Notes under the pieces: generated by a model
Database searches by the model: none
Told to the model about the DNA's origin: nothing
Seen by the model: the letters and a program-made list of their open reading frames with translations, nothing else
From: Saprospiraceae bacterium
GTDB lineage: Bacteria; Bacteroidota; Bacteroidia; Chitinophagales; Saprospiraceae
Direction of reading: 5' to 3'
Assembly: GCA_025455635.1 (NCBI GenBank)
Contig: JALOMF010000156.1
Location: 1 to 8,566 of the forward strand
Length of the DNA: 8,566 nt
Shown here: one piece after another, positions 1-6,288 of the stretch
How the letters are laid out: every line of letters begins with the position of its first letter
How positions within the stretch are numbered: the stretch's first letter is position 1
Translations under genes and position numbers: made by a program

Positions 1-102
1 ACGCTGTGCGAGATGCTTGCTACAAATATTGCGGGGCGCTGCCCCTTGAACACGCTGTGCGAGATGCTCGCTACAAATATTGCGGGGCGCTGCCCCTTGG
101 AT
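1..102. repeat. Two-unit 51-bp tandem extragenic repeat with hairpins
   Basis: Positions 1-48 and 52-99 are identical except for T18 versus C69, giving two direct repeats with a 51-bp period; the first may continue beyond the window edge. Each unit contains a GGGGC-GCT-GCCCC hairpin (36-48 and 87-99) and a GCGAG-ATG-CTCGC hairpin (59-71 in unit 2; the unit 1 version at 8-20 has one changed base). The repeat lies upstream of the 178 gene, and no ORF accounts for it. It resembles the short palindromic extragenic repeats scattered through many bacterial genomes, but I cannot name a family. Confidence 0.85.
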
Positions 103-177
103 GATGAGGTTAATCCCATCTCATGCGCACTTCAATGCACAATGAATCGCAAGTAAAAATTAGGTAAATTGTTAAAA

Positions 178-912
178 ATGAGCAATTTAGAAAAATACAT
201 CCTCGAAAACCGGGACGAGCTGGACCGGATGGAGGCCGTGCCAGAGGAAGCCTTATGGCAGAAAATACGGGCGCAGCAGTCGCCGCAAAAGCTGCCTGTG
301 GCCGTGCCGTCCGGCAAGTTGGGCTTCAACTGGAAAATCTGGTCCATCGCTGCGCTCGTGCTGGCGCTGGCAGGGTGGGGGCTTTGGGTTTTTTGGGAAA
401 AACAGGCCGCCGCACCTGCCGTCACGCCTGCTTTGCCCAGTAAAGCGCCGATGAGCACGATGCCCGTTGCGGAGCAAAAAAAGGCCGAGCCGACAGCGCA
501 GCCGCCCGTTGCGGAGCAAATACCATTGCCGACGCAAAAGCCGACCCCGCCCATTGCGCAAGCAAAAAAGCCAAGCAAAAAGCCGAGCAAAACGGGGCCG
601 CCGCCCGCCGCCGTACCTGGGCTGGCCGTGTCGGCGGAGGAGCGGAAATTGCAGCAGCTGGTCAGCCAGCGGGAGCGGGAAATCGGCCTCGACACCCTCG
701 ACCGCATGGCCTACGCCGACTTGCTGCGGGAACTTGAAGTGCTGGAACTGACCGTGGAGCAGGCCCGCAAGGACTTCGCCGGGATGCCCCAAAACGACCG
801 GCTGGTGAACACGCTCATCAAGTATTATGAATTGAAAATCAGGATTTTAGAACAAATTTCTAATGAAATCAATAAACGTGAATACCATGCAGAATTGGAG
901 AAACGCATTTAG
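178..912 (+). CDS. Single-pass membrane protein with anti-sigma-like layout
   Basis: A 244-residue protein with an acidic cytosolic N-terminus (1-50, containing YILENRDELDRMEAVPEEAL), one membrane segment (about 53-73, IWSIAALVLALAGWGLWVFW), a Pro/Ala/Lys-rich linker (about 77-150) and a helical, coiled-coil-like C-terminal part (about 153-244, with NDRLVNTLIKYYELKIRILE). This cytosolic-head, single-helix, extracytoplasmic-tail layout is that of Bacteroidota proteins encoded beside ECF sigma factors, so an anti-sigma or accessory regulatory role is inferred. No zinc-binding HxxxCxxC motif is present and the sigma gene, if any, would lie upstream of the window. The ATG at 178 is preferred over an in-frame TTG at 169. 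The 3' end overlaps the next gene, so the two are probably co-transcribed and translationally coupled. No clear promoter is visible between the 51-bp repeats and the start. Confidence 0.8.
   Translation: MSNLEKYILENRDELDRMEAVPEEALWQKIRAQQSPQKLPVAVPSGKLGFNWKIWSIAALVLALAGWGLWVFWEKQAAAPAVTPALPSKAPMSTMPVAEQKKAEPTAQPPVAEQIPLPTQKPTPPIAQAKKPSKKPSKTGPPPAAVPGLAVSAEERKLQQLVSQREREIGLDTLDRMAYADLLRELEVLELTVEQARKDFAGMPQNDRLVNTLIKYYELKIRILEQISNEINKREYHAELEKRI
463..520 (+). repeat. 16-bp direct repeat in the Pro/Lys linker coding sequence
   Basis: The 16-mer at 463-478 (CCCGTTGCGGAGCAAA) recurs exactly at 505-520. The 42-bp (14-codon) period keeps the frame, and both copies encode PVAEQ in the linker of the membrane protein. 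This points to growth of the flexible linker by in-frame duplication. Confidence 0.8.
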
Positions 913-2218
913 TGTTTTGCTGTTGGCCGTCGGCTTAATGGCCGTCCTGCAATCTTTTGCGCCAGCCAAAATCGAGCGCAACAAGGTCATCAAAAAGGAC
1001 TATGACGCCAAGGCGGAAGTACAGGTGAGCCACCAGTACGGCCCGCTCACCATCAAGAAATCGAGCGATGGCCGCATCCACCTCGAAGCGGAAATGCTGC
1101 TGGAAGGCAGGGATGACAAGGACATCGAGGCGGTGCTGGAGCGCTTCGACGTGGAGGTGCAGGAATCGGGCGACCAACTGTTGGTGCGTACCCGGCTCAA
1201 TATCGAGAGCTGCAACACCGTCAACGACAACATGACCATCAAGTTCACCAACGGCCAAAAGGTAAAGGGCTTGAGCCAGATGCTGGTCAAGATGACGCTC
1301 TACGTCGCCGACCCGGAGCGGATGTCGCTGTCGAACAAGTACGACCGCATCGAGCTGACGGACGACTTCAATGGCGACCTGAAGGTGGACCTGTACAGCG
1401 GCGAACTGTTGGCAGGTAGCCTTGGCGGGCGGTTTCAACTCGATATGAAATACGGCAAGGCGAGGTTGGGCAGCGTGGGCCGGGCGAAATGGGTCGTTTA
1501 CGACTCGGAGGTGCTGGCCGGCCCCGTCCAGGAGGCCGAGGTGTCGAGCAAGTACTCGGAGTACGTGCTGGGCGCTGTGGCGGGCAACCTCCGCCTCGAA
1601 ACCTACGACGACAACTGGCAGGTGGGCGACATCGCTGGCAAACTCACGCTGAACGACAAGTACTCGGAGTTCAGCCTGGACAACGTGGGGGCCGCCGATG
1701 TGGTGGTTTTCGATGGCAAGTTGGCGGCGAGGCGGGTAGGGGAGCTGAACTTGCGGGACACCAAATACACGCAGTACAGCCTCGACGAGGTGGGCAAACT
1801 GGACATCACCAGCGTTTTTGACGACGACATAAAAGTGATTGCGGCTGGGCAGGTCACGGCAAGTGACTCCAAGTACACCGAGTACCGGGTCGGCAAGCTG
1901 AAGAAGCAGTTCTACCTCTCGCAGTCGTTCGACGACAATATCCGGCTGGACGAAGTGGCTGCGGATTTCAACATGGTCAGCGTTGATGGGAAATACACCG
2001 AGCTGGACATACACATTGCCGAAGGCGCCAATTACCAAGTGTCGGCGGACATGAAATACGGCGATTTCGACTACCCGCAGAACAGGCTCACCGTGCGGGT
2101 TGAGCGTGAGAAAAACAGCAGCTATGAGCTGAGTGCCTACGGCGGCACCGAGACGACCGGGGAGCAAGTCAGCCGCCTGACGGTGAAGGGTTTTGACATG
2201 AACGTGAAGCTGCGCTAA
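863..2218 (+). CDS. Exported beta-repeat protein (DUF4097-like), second gene of the operon
   Basis: A 451-residue protein with an N-terminal signal peptide (hydrophobic core about 15-32, likely cleavage near SFAPA) and a long repetitive beta-rich body. A K-Y-x-x-Y/F-type motif recurs with K at residues 159, 196, 230, 266, 301, 337, 377 and 398, so the core spacing is 34-36 residues. A second motif (ETYDDN, SVFDDDI, QSFDDNI) lies between the motifs. This suggests a stacked beta-solenoid of the kind seen in DUF4097 and putative auto-transporter adhesin-like proteins; the family match is inferred, not searched. It probably sits in the periplasm or at the cell surface, and no catalytic motif is visible. 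It overlaps the upstream gene by 50 nt from the ATG at 863, or by 26 nt if the ATG at 887 (MQNWRN) is used. Both starts leave a usable signal peptide, so the start is uncertain. The upstream anti-sigma-like gene suggests a role in envelope sensing or as an output of that regulator. Confidence 0.85.
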   Translation: MKSINVNTMQNWRNAFSVLLLAVGLMAVLQSFAPAKIERNKVIKKDYDAKAEVQVSHQYGPLTIKKSSDGRIHLEAEMLLEGRDDKDIEAVLERFDVEVQESGDQLLVRTRLNIESCNTVNDNMTIKFTNGQKVKGLSQMLVKMTLYVADPERMSLSNKYDRIELTDDFNGDLKVDLYSGELLAGSLGGRFQLDMKYGKARLGSVGRAKWVVYDSEVLAGPVQEAEVSSKYSEYVLGAVAGNLRLETYDDNWQVGDIAGKLTLNDKYSEFSLDNVGAADVVVFDGKLAARRVGELNLRDTKYTQYSLDEVGKLDITSVFDDDIKVIAAGQVTASDSKYTEYRVGKLKKQFYLSQSFDDNIRLDEVAADFNMVSVDGKYTELDIHIAEGANYQVSADMKYGDFDYPQNRLTVRVEREKNSSYELSAYGGTETTGEQVSRLTVKGFDMNVKLR

Positions 2219-2709
2219 AACTCGATGCGCACGTCGGCCTTCATGCGCACCATCAGTTCGGTGCGGTTCACGGGCACTTTGGCGGTGTACAGCACGTCGT
2301 AAGTAGGGAAAAACCCTGCCTTTTGGTGGTACCAGTGGCCGTCGAAGAGGAAGTTCACTTCGTAATAATCGTCGCCATTGATGATGGAAAGGATATTGGG
2401 GCTTTCGTCAGGCTTGGCTAAGGCCCGCAGGCGCTGCTCGAAGGCGAGGTGTGAATCCTGTTTGCCCTCGGTATTGGTGCCGATGACGGACAGCTCGCCG
2501 AGCTGGTCGGCGGTGCGGAGCAAGAGGCTGTCTCCGTCGGTGGAGATGAAGGTGCCGGGGAAAAGCGAGGCTGGATAATCGAGGCAATAATGAAACCGTT
2601 CGTTGCAGTACTGCTGACTGCTGCGAATTGTAGGCGCTTTCCACCCAAACCATGCCGTGCAAAGTAAGGAAGCCCCCACAAGCAATGAAAAGGTCGCTTT
2701 GGTGGCCAT
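2215..2709 (-). CDS. Small exported protein of unknown function
   Basis: A 164-residue protein with an N-terminal hydrophobic segment (about 7-22) that could be a signal peptide or membrane anchor. The body has two cysteines (C35 and C42, in YCNERFHYCLDYPASLF) that could form a disulfide in the periplasm, followed by alternating beta-like segments (GELSVIGTN, YYEVNFLF, TELMVRMKADVRIEF). The F-x-Y-C-x-D-Y-P start of the body is reminiscent of small PsbP-like or ligand-binding envelope folds, but I do not recognise the family. The ATG at 2709 is the natural start because it directly precedes the hydrophobic segment. It converges on the beta-repeat gene: its TAG (2215-2217) overlaps that gene's TAA (2216-2218), leaving no room for a terminator. 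No clear promoter was found upstream. Confidence 0.75.
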   Translation of the reverse strand: MATKATFSLLVGASLLCTAWFGWKAPTIRSSQQYCNERFHYCLDYPASLFPGTFISTDGDSLLLRTADQLGELSVIGTNTEGKQDSHLAFEQRLRALAKPDESPNILSIINGDDYYEVNFLFDGHWYHQKAGFFPTYDVLYTAKVPVNRTELMVRMKADVRIEF

Positions 2710-2808
2710 TGGGTGTTGCTTTGCAAAGGAAGTGCCACAAGGGAATGTTAACCTATTTTGCCTTATCCCGCTGGGTGGTTAAAGTTTTGCTAATGGAAGG
2801 TGGCATTT

Positions 2809-2839
2809 TTTGAAATTAGGGCGGGGCGGCTTATTTTAA
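2809..2839 (+). promoter_or_regulatory. Weak candidate Bacteroidota promoter for the beta-barrel gene
   Basis: TTTG at 2809-2812 is followed after 19 nt by TATTTTAA at 2832-2839, a 6/8 match to the Bacteroidota -7 element TAnnTTTG at the usual spacing. Transcription would start near 2845, about 29 nt before the ATG at 2874. A rival is TTTG at 2757-2760 with AAGTTTTG at 2782-2789 (7/8 match, 21-nt spacer). Neither is decisive. The rest of the 2710-2873 intergenic region shows nothing else. Confidence 0.3.
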
Positions 2840-2873
2840 TCCCGAATTCATCACCTTTAAAACTCGCTTAGTC

Positions 2874-3536
2874 ATGAAACTTAATCTCGTGTGCTTCGCA
2901 ATCGGCCTCTGCGCCATCGTACCGTTTGCCGCCTTCGGGCAGGCTGCCCAGCCCGCTGCTACGCTTCCCAGCCTCAACTCAAGCATCGTTTGGGAAGCTG
3001 GCGTCGCTTTTACCGAAACAACCGACCAGCCCTCCCGCCAGTTTTACGCAAGGTTGAAAGCCTTCGCTACCGAACGCCTTGCCATCGGCCTGCACGGCGC
3101 CATGTTCCAGCGCAAAACAATGGAAAACTTCAACCAAGACGCAGCCCTACCGCAGCTTGGCTATGGGGAGATTGGCTTGGTCACGGCCTACAACCTAGTG
3201 GCCAACAAACGCTTCTTGCTCAGTGCTGAGGCGGTGACTGGGTACGCCACGGCCACGGTTGCCGACAGGGCAATAAAGGAGACAAGGCAGGTAGCTAATG
3301 AATACGGGAATGACACTGAATTTGAAGTGCCAAAAGTAGTCGCCCGAAACAACTACTTCCACCTCAAGCCAGAATTGACGGCCACCTACCGAATTGGCCG
3401 CTACCTAGGCGTTCAGGCCAGTGGCGGCTATAATTTCCTCATGGGCAAAAGCCGTTTTTTGCGGAGCAACGACTTCGATGGCTTGACCGCACGGGTGGGC
3501 ATGGTGCTGATAATCCCCACAAATGGGATACAATAA
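2874..3536 (+). CDS. Outer-membrane beta-barrel-like protein
   Basis: A 220-residue protein with a good signal peptide (1 to about 23, cleavage after AAFGQA or nearby). The mature part is made of amphipathic alternating strands typical of small outer-membrane barrels: SIVWEAGVAF, QFYARLKAFAT, LAIGLHGAMF, GEIGLVTAYNLV, RFLLSAEAVTGYATA, YFHLKPELTATYRIGRYLGVQASGGYNF and a C-terminal GLTARVGMVLII. This pattern of strands ending in aromatic or small residues supports an outer-membrane location; no ligand or enzyme function can be read. The extra residues after the last strand (PTNGIQ) are unlike the usual terminal aromatic of OMP barrels. The gene stands alone, between a weak upstream promoter and a strong terminator at 3573-3614. 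The start is the ATG immediately preceding the basic residue of the signal peptide. Confidence 0.8.
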   Translation: MKLNLVCFAIGLCAIVPFAAFGQAAQPAATLPSLNSSIVWEAGVAFTETTDQPSRQFYARLKAFATERLAIGLHGAMFQRKTMENFNQDAALPQLGYGEIGLVTAYNLVANKRFLLSAEAVTGYATATVADRAIKETRQVANEYGNDTEFEVPKVVARNNYFHLKPELTATYRIGRYLGVQASGGYNFLMGKSRFLRSNDFDGLTARVGMVLIIPTNGIQ

Positions 3537-3572
3537 CAGGTGTTCTCCCAAAAGCGCTGGACAGCGTCAGGT

Positions 3573-3614
3573 ACAGCCGGGCAGTGGATAGCTACTGCCC
3601 GGCTGTTTCTTTTT
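3573..3614 (+). terminator. Intrinsic terminator of the beta-barrel gene
   Basis: A perfect 13-bp stem, ACAGCCGGGCAGT (3573-3585) with its complement at 3594-3606, and an 8-nt loop is followed by TTTCTTTTT (3606-3614). It lies 37 nt after the stop codon of the beta-barrel gene. Its U-tract ends just before the GMC fragment begins. Confidence 0.92.
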
Positions 3615-3621
3615 AAGCGGC

Positions 3622-3770
3622 TTTTTCCACTAGAAAACTACATTTTGCCCAAAAAAATTACGCTTAATATGCCAAATATCAACGGAAAAGCACAGCAAGA
3701 CCGCACCTTCGACGCAATCGTCGTCGGCAGGGATGCAGCGATGACATTGACGGGTTTTGGTTATTTGTAG
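3622..3770 (+). pseudogene. Decapitated 5' fragment of a GMC oxidoreductase paralog
   Basis: Positions 3622-3730 align without gaps to 4415-4523, the promoter and first 20 codons of the intact GMC oxidoreductase, with 11 differences in 109 bp. The ATG at 3669 corresponds to the ATG at 4462 and opens MPNINGKAQQDRTFDAIVVG, which includes the first strand of the FAD-binding Rossmann fold. Homology stops inside codon 21, before the GxGxxG motif is complete, and unrelated codons lead to a TAG at 3768-3770. Of five differences within the coding part, four are synonymous and one is Tyr to Phe, so the copy probably diverged as a functional full-length gene before losing its remainder. Its -7 box has decayed to TACATTTT and there is no TTTG at the -33 position. 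A 33-residue product could be made but could not bind FAD. It is called a truncated pseudogene. Confidence 0.85.
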
Positions 3771-3870
3771 ATTATGAACAAGCACTTATTGAGATTGCCT
3801 GAGCATTTGGGCAGGGTGTCAGGGGTTAGGAAGTTGAGGGGAATATAGAATCTTAGGTTCTTAGTGGCGG
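3731..3870 (+). other. Gene-free scar, possible tail of another lost gene
   Basis: No intact gene is visible after the break in the GMC fragment. In a frame different from the GMC copy, 3731-3802 stays open for 23 codons up to a TGA and reads like the end of a real protein (DDIDGFWLFVDYEQALIEIA). It has no start of its own and 23 open codons can occur by chance, so a lost gene's C-terminus is only a suggestion. I see nothing in 3803-3870; the end of the convergent lipoprotein gene has no evident terminator there. Confidence 0.35.
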
Positions 3871-4356
3871 TTATTTATAAAAATAAATGCCTTTCCAAGG
3901 CTCGGCGATTGGCGTCCCGTTCAGGGTAGCACTGGTAATGAGTATAGAGCCAGCACAGCAATCCTCGCCATCGGAAGTGGCCGTTTCCACGAGGAGGGTG
4001 TCGGGGGGCAGGCTGTCTAATTGAACGATGTAACCAGCGACGTTCCGGTGGGCTTCTGCAAAGGCATGGTAATAGCCACCGCCTTGGTCTTCCACTTTGA
4101 TTTTGCCCACAGCGTTGGTGCTGTCTATCAATATGGGTATGATGGAAACGGAGTCCACGGCATAGGTGCCAGAGAGGATGAGGTCGGAACTGTCGGCAGC
4201 GGAGAAGAAACGGAAATTGAGGTCTTCCCCGACGGCGCAATCCGTGTTGCGGCAGTTGTTACAGGAAGCGACAAGAAGGTACATTGCGGCGAGTAAACAA
4301 AGGGCAAAGTTTTTCAAGAGAACAGATTTATGCAAGTGAAAAATGGAAGTTAGCAT
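3871..4356 (-). CDS. Cysteine-containing lipoprotein of unknown function
   Basis: A 161-residue protein with a lipoprotein signal peptide ending in the lipobox V-A-S-C, so Cys32 is the likely lipidated residue. More cysteines follow at once (CNNCRNTDC, C32, C35 and C40) and a Cys-Cys pair occurs in DGEDCCAG near the C-terminus, so disulfides or metal binding are possible. The rest is beta-rich (GTYAVDSVSIIPILI, GYIVQLDSLPPDTLLVETA) and resembles small Bacteroidota lipoproteins without assigned function. The ATG at 4356 gives a long n-region; the in-frame TTG at 4317 would give MKNFALCLLAAMYLLVASC, a more typical signal. No acidic export tag follows the cysteine, so it is predicted to face the periplasm. 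It is divergent from the GMC gene with 105 bp between their starts. No convincing promoter for it was found. Confidence 0.75.
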   Translation of the reverse strand: MLTSIFHLHKSVLLKNFALCLLAAMYLLVASCNNCRNTDCAVGEDLNFRFFSAADSSDLILSGTYAVDSVSIIPILIDSTNAVGKIKVEDQGGGYYHAFAEAHRNVAGYIVQLDSLPPDTLLVETATSDGEDCCAGSILITSATLNGTPIAEPWKGIYFYK

Positions 4357-4405
4357 GATAGAACGTTTATGTCATCGCAAAAGACGCCCATGCGCCCTAT
4401 TTTAG

Positions 4406-4439
4406 TTTGGTTTTTTTTTCCATAAAAAAACTACATTTG
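4406..4439 (+). promoter_or_regulatory. Bacteroidota-type promoter of the GMC oxidoreductase
   Basis: TTTG at 4406-4409 (-33) and TACATTTG at 4432-4439 (-7, exact match to TAnnTTTG) are separated by 22 nt. Transcription would start near 4445, giving a leader of about 17 nt before the ATG at 4462. The spacer holds a run of nine T (4411-4419) and one of seven A (4424-4430), which may curve the DNA or pair. Confidence 0.7.
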
Positions 4440-4461
4440 ACCCAAACAAATTACGCTTAAT

Positions 4462-6189
4462 ATGCCAAATATCAACGGGAAAGCACAACAAGACCGCACC
4501 TACGACGCCATTGTCGTCGGCAGCGGCATCAGCGGCGGGTGGGCCGCCAAAGAACTCACCGAGAAGGGCCTCAAGGTGCTCATGCTGGAGCGGGGCAAAA
4601 ACATGGAACACGTCAAAGGTTACACCGGGGCTTTGAACAATCCCTGGGACGTGAAGAACCGGGGCATGATTCCCAAGGAAATCCTCGACGAGCACCCCGT
4701 TCAGCGACAGTGCTACGCCTTCCAGGCCGACAACCAGTACTTCTGGGTGAACGACAAGGAGAACCCCTACCAACAAGACAAGACCTTCAACTGGCTGCGG
4801 GGCGACCACCTCGGCGGGCGCTCGCTCACTTGGGGCAAACAGAGCTACCGCTGGAGCGAAATGGACTTCGAGAGCAACGCCCGTGACGGCAACGGCGCAG
4901 ACTGGCCCATCCGTTACAAAGACCTTGAAAAATGGTACGACTACGTCGAAACATTCGCAGGCATCAGCGGCACGAAGGAAGGGCTGGCACAACTCCCCGA
5001 CAGCAAGTACCTGCCCCCGATGGAGATGAACTGCCTGGAACGCCACACCTCCGACGCCATCCGAAAGAACTGGAACGACCGCCGCATGATTATCGGTAGG
5101 GTGGCGCACCTCACCCAGCCACAAGACCACCACCTGAAACTGGGGCGGGGCAAATGCCAGCACCGCAACCGCTGCCACTGGGGCTGCCCCTACGGCGCCT
5201 ATTTCAGCAGCCTTTCGGCAACGATTCCCGCCGCCATGGCCACAGGCCGCCTCACCATCCGCACCGATGCCAACGTGAGCGAGGTCATTTATGATGAAAA
5301 AACGCAGCGGGCCACGGGCGTGCGCTTCGTTGACCGCAATACCAAGCAAACGGAGGAGTATTTCGCCAAAATCATCTTCCTCAATGCCAGCACCATCGGC
5401 ACCACCTTTGTGCTGCTCAACTCGAAGAGCAACCGCTTCCCGAACGGCCTCGGCAACGACAGCGGCGTTATCGGCCACTACCTCATGGACCACCACTTCA
5501 TGGCCGGGGCCTACGGCGCCCACGACGACTTCGGCGACCAGTACTGGTCGGGCCGCAGGCCCAATGGCATCTACGTGCCCCGCTTCCGCAACCTGCCCGG
5601 CAAGGAGCAGCAGAAGGACTACGTGCGGGGCTTCGGCTTCCAGGGCGGTGCCGACCGGGGCGGTTGGGGCCGGGTGAACGGCAAGCCGGGTTTTGGCGAA
5701 GCCTTGAAAAAAGAAATGCACGACCCCGGGCAATGGAGCTTTTGGCTCGGCGGCTGGGCCGAGTGCTTGCCGTATTACGAGAACAAGGTCGTGCTGGATG
5801 AGACCAAGACCGACCCCCACGGCCTGCCGCTCATCCGCATTGATTGTGAGTTCAAGGACAACGAAAAGGCCATGCGCAAGGACATCCAAACCTGCGCCGC
5901 CGAGATGCTCGAAGCGGCTGGCCACAAAAACGTCCAGACCTTCGATGAACTGGCGGCCACGCCTCCCGGCCACTGCATCCACGAGATGGGCACCTGCCGC
6001 ATGGGCAAAGACCCCAAGACCTCGGCGCTGAACGGCAACAACCAAATGTGGAACGTGCCCAACGTCTTCGTGACGGACGGCTCGGCCATGGCCAGCACCG
6101 CTTGCCAGAACCCGTCATTGACCTATATGGCGCTGACGGCACGGGCGGCGGATATTGCGGTAGCGAAGTTGAAGAAGGGGGAGTTGTAG
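4462..6189 (+). CDS. GMC-family FAD-dependent oxidoreductase
   Basis: A 575-residue flavoenzyme of the glucose-methanol-choline family, closest in layout to FAD subunits of gluconate 2-dehydrogenase-type sugar and alcohol dehydrogenases. Motifs in order: Rossmann fold with G20-x-G22-x-x-G25 and ribose-binding E43; a GDHLGGRSLTWGKQSYRW segment (114-131) that covers the flavin; a Cys-rich segment with C232, C238 and C242 (KCQHRNRCHWGCPYGA); HEMGTCRMG (507-515); and C-terminal CQNPSLTYMALTARAAD (548-564). H507 and N550 are the expected catalytic pair. By family knowledge it would oxidise a sugar or alcohol hydroxyl and pass electrons on; Bacteroidota relatives include FAD-dependent glucoside 3-dehydrogenases. 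Substrate cannot be read here. There is no signal peptide, and the usual partner genes (Tat-exported subunit 3, cytochrome c subunit) are absent nearby. It is transcribed alone from the promoter at 4406-4439 and ends at the hairpin at 6230-6261. Confidence 0.95.
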   Translation: MPNINGKAQQDRTYDAIVVGSGISGGWAAKELTEKGLKVLMLERGKNMEHVKGYTGALNNPWDVKNRGMIPKEILDEHPVQRQCYAFQADNQYFWVNDKENPYQQDKTFNWLRGDHLGGRSLTWGKQSYRWSEMDFESNARDGNGADWPIRYKDLEKWYDYVETFAGISGTKEGLAQLPDSKYLPPMEMNCLERHTSDAIRKNWNDRRMIIGRVAHLTQPQDHHLKLGRGKCQHRNRCHWGCPYGAYFSSLSATIPAAMATGRLTIRTDANVSEVIYDEKTQRATGVRFVDRNTKQTEEYFAKIIFLNASTIGTTFVLLNSKSNRFPNGLGNDSGVIGHYLMDHHFMAGAYGAHDDFGDQYWSGRRPNGIYVPRFRNLPGKEQQKDYVRGFGFQGGADRGGWGRVNGKPGFGEALKKEMHDPGQWSFWLGGWAECLPYYENKVVLDETKTDPHGLPLIRIDCEFKDNEKAMRKDIQTCAAEMLEAAGHKNVQTFDELAATPPGHCIHEMGTCRMGKDPKTSALNGNNQMWNVPNVFVTDGSAMASTACQNPSLTYMALTARAADIAVAKLKKGEL

Positions 6190-6229
6190 GTGCAATACTT
6201 GCGGTCACCCAGCGCTTTCAACAATACAA

Positions 6230-6261
6230 AAGGCCACTTGATTTCAACCTCAAGTGGCCTT
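6230..6261. terminator. Bidirectional terminator between convergent genes
   Basis: A perfect 12-bp stem, AAGGCCACTTGA (6230-6241) with its complement at 6250-6261, has an 8-nt loop. It sits between the GMC stop (6189) and the stop of the convergent lipoprotein gene (6289). On the minus strand the stem is followed by TTTTGTATTG, and on the plus strand only by a weak CCTATTTC. It should work best for the minus-strand gene but can serve both. Confidence 0.85.
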
Positions 6262-6288
6262 CCTATTTCGATGGATTTGGCTGGTAGC

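Noticed and set aside
1..102. CRISPR array
   Set aside because: There are only two units and they are directly adjacent with no unique spacers; the whole 51 bp is repeated.
935..2167. 410-codon antisense ORF opposite the beta-repeat gene
   Set aside because: The plus-strand gene has a signal peptide and regular repeats. The antisense translation has no start context or recognisable domain.
3540..3668. Extended coding region upstream of the ATG at 3669
   Set aside because: It would read through the intrinsic terminator and the promoter-homologous region. The alignment with the intact gene fixes the ancestral start at 3669.
3774..3848. 24-codon ORF starting MNKHLLRLPEHLG
   Set aside because: It is short, lacks a promoter, and sits in scar sequence where another frame is equally protein-like.
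4402..6045. 547-codon antisense ORF opposite the GMC oxidoreductase
   Set aside because: It lies wholly opposite a gene with unambiguous family motifs, and its Val/Ala/His-rich translation is the usual shadow of GC-rich codons.
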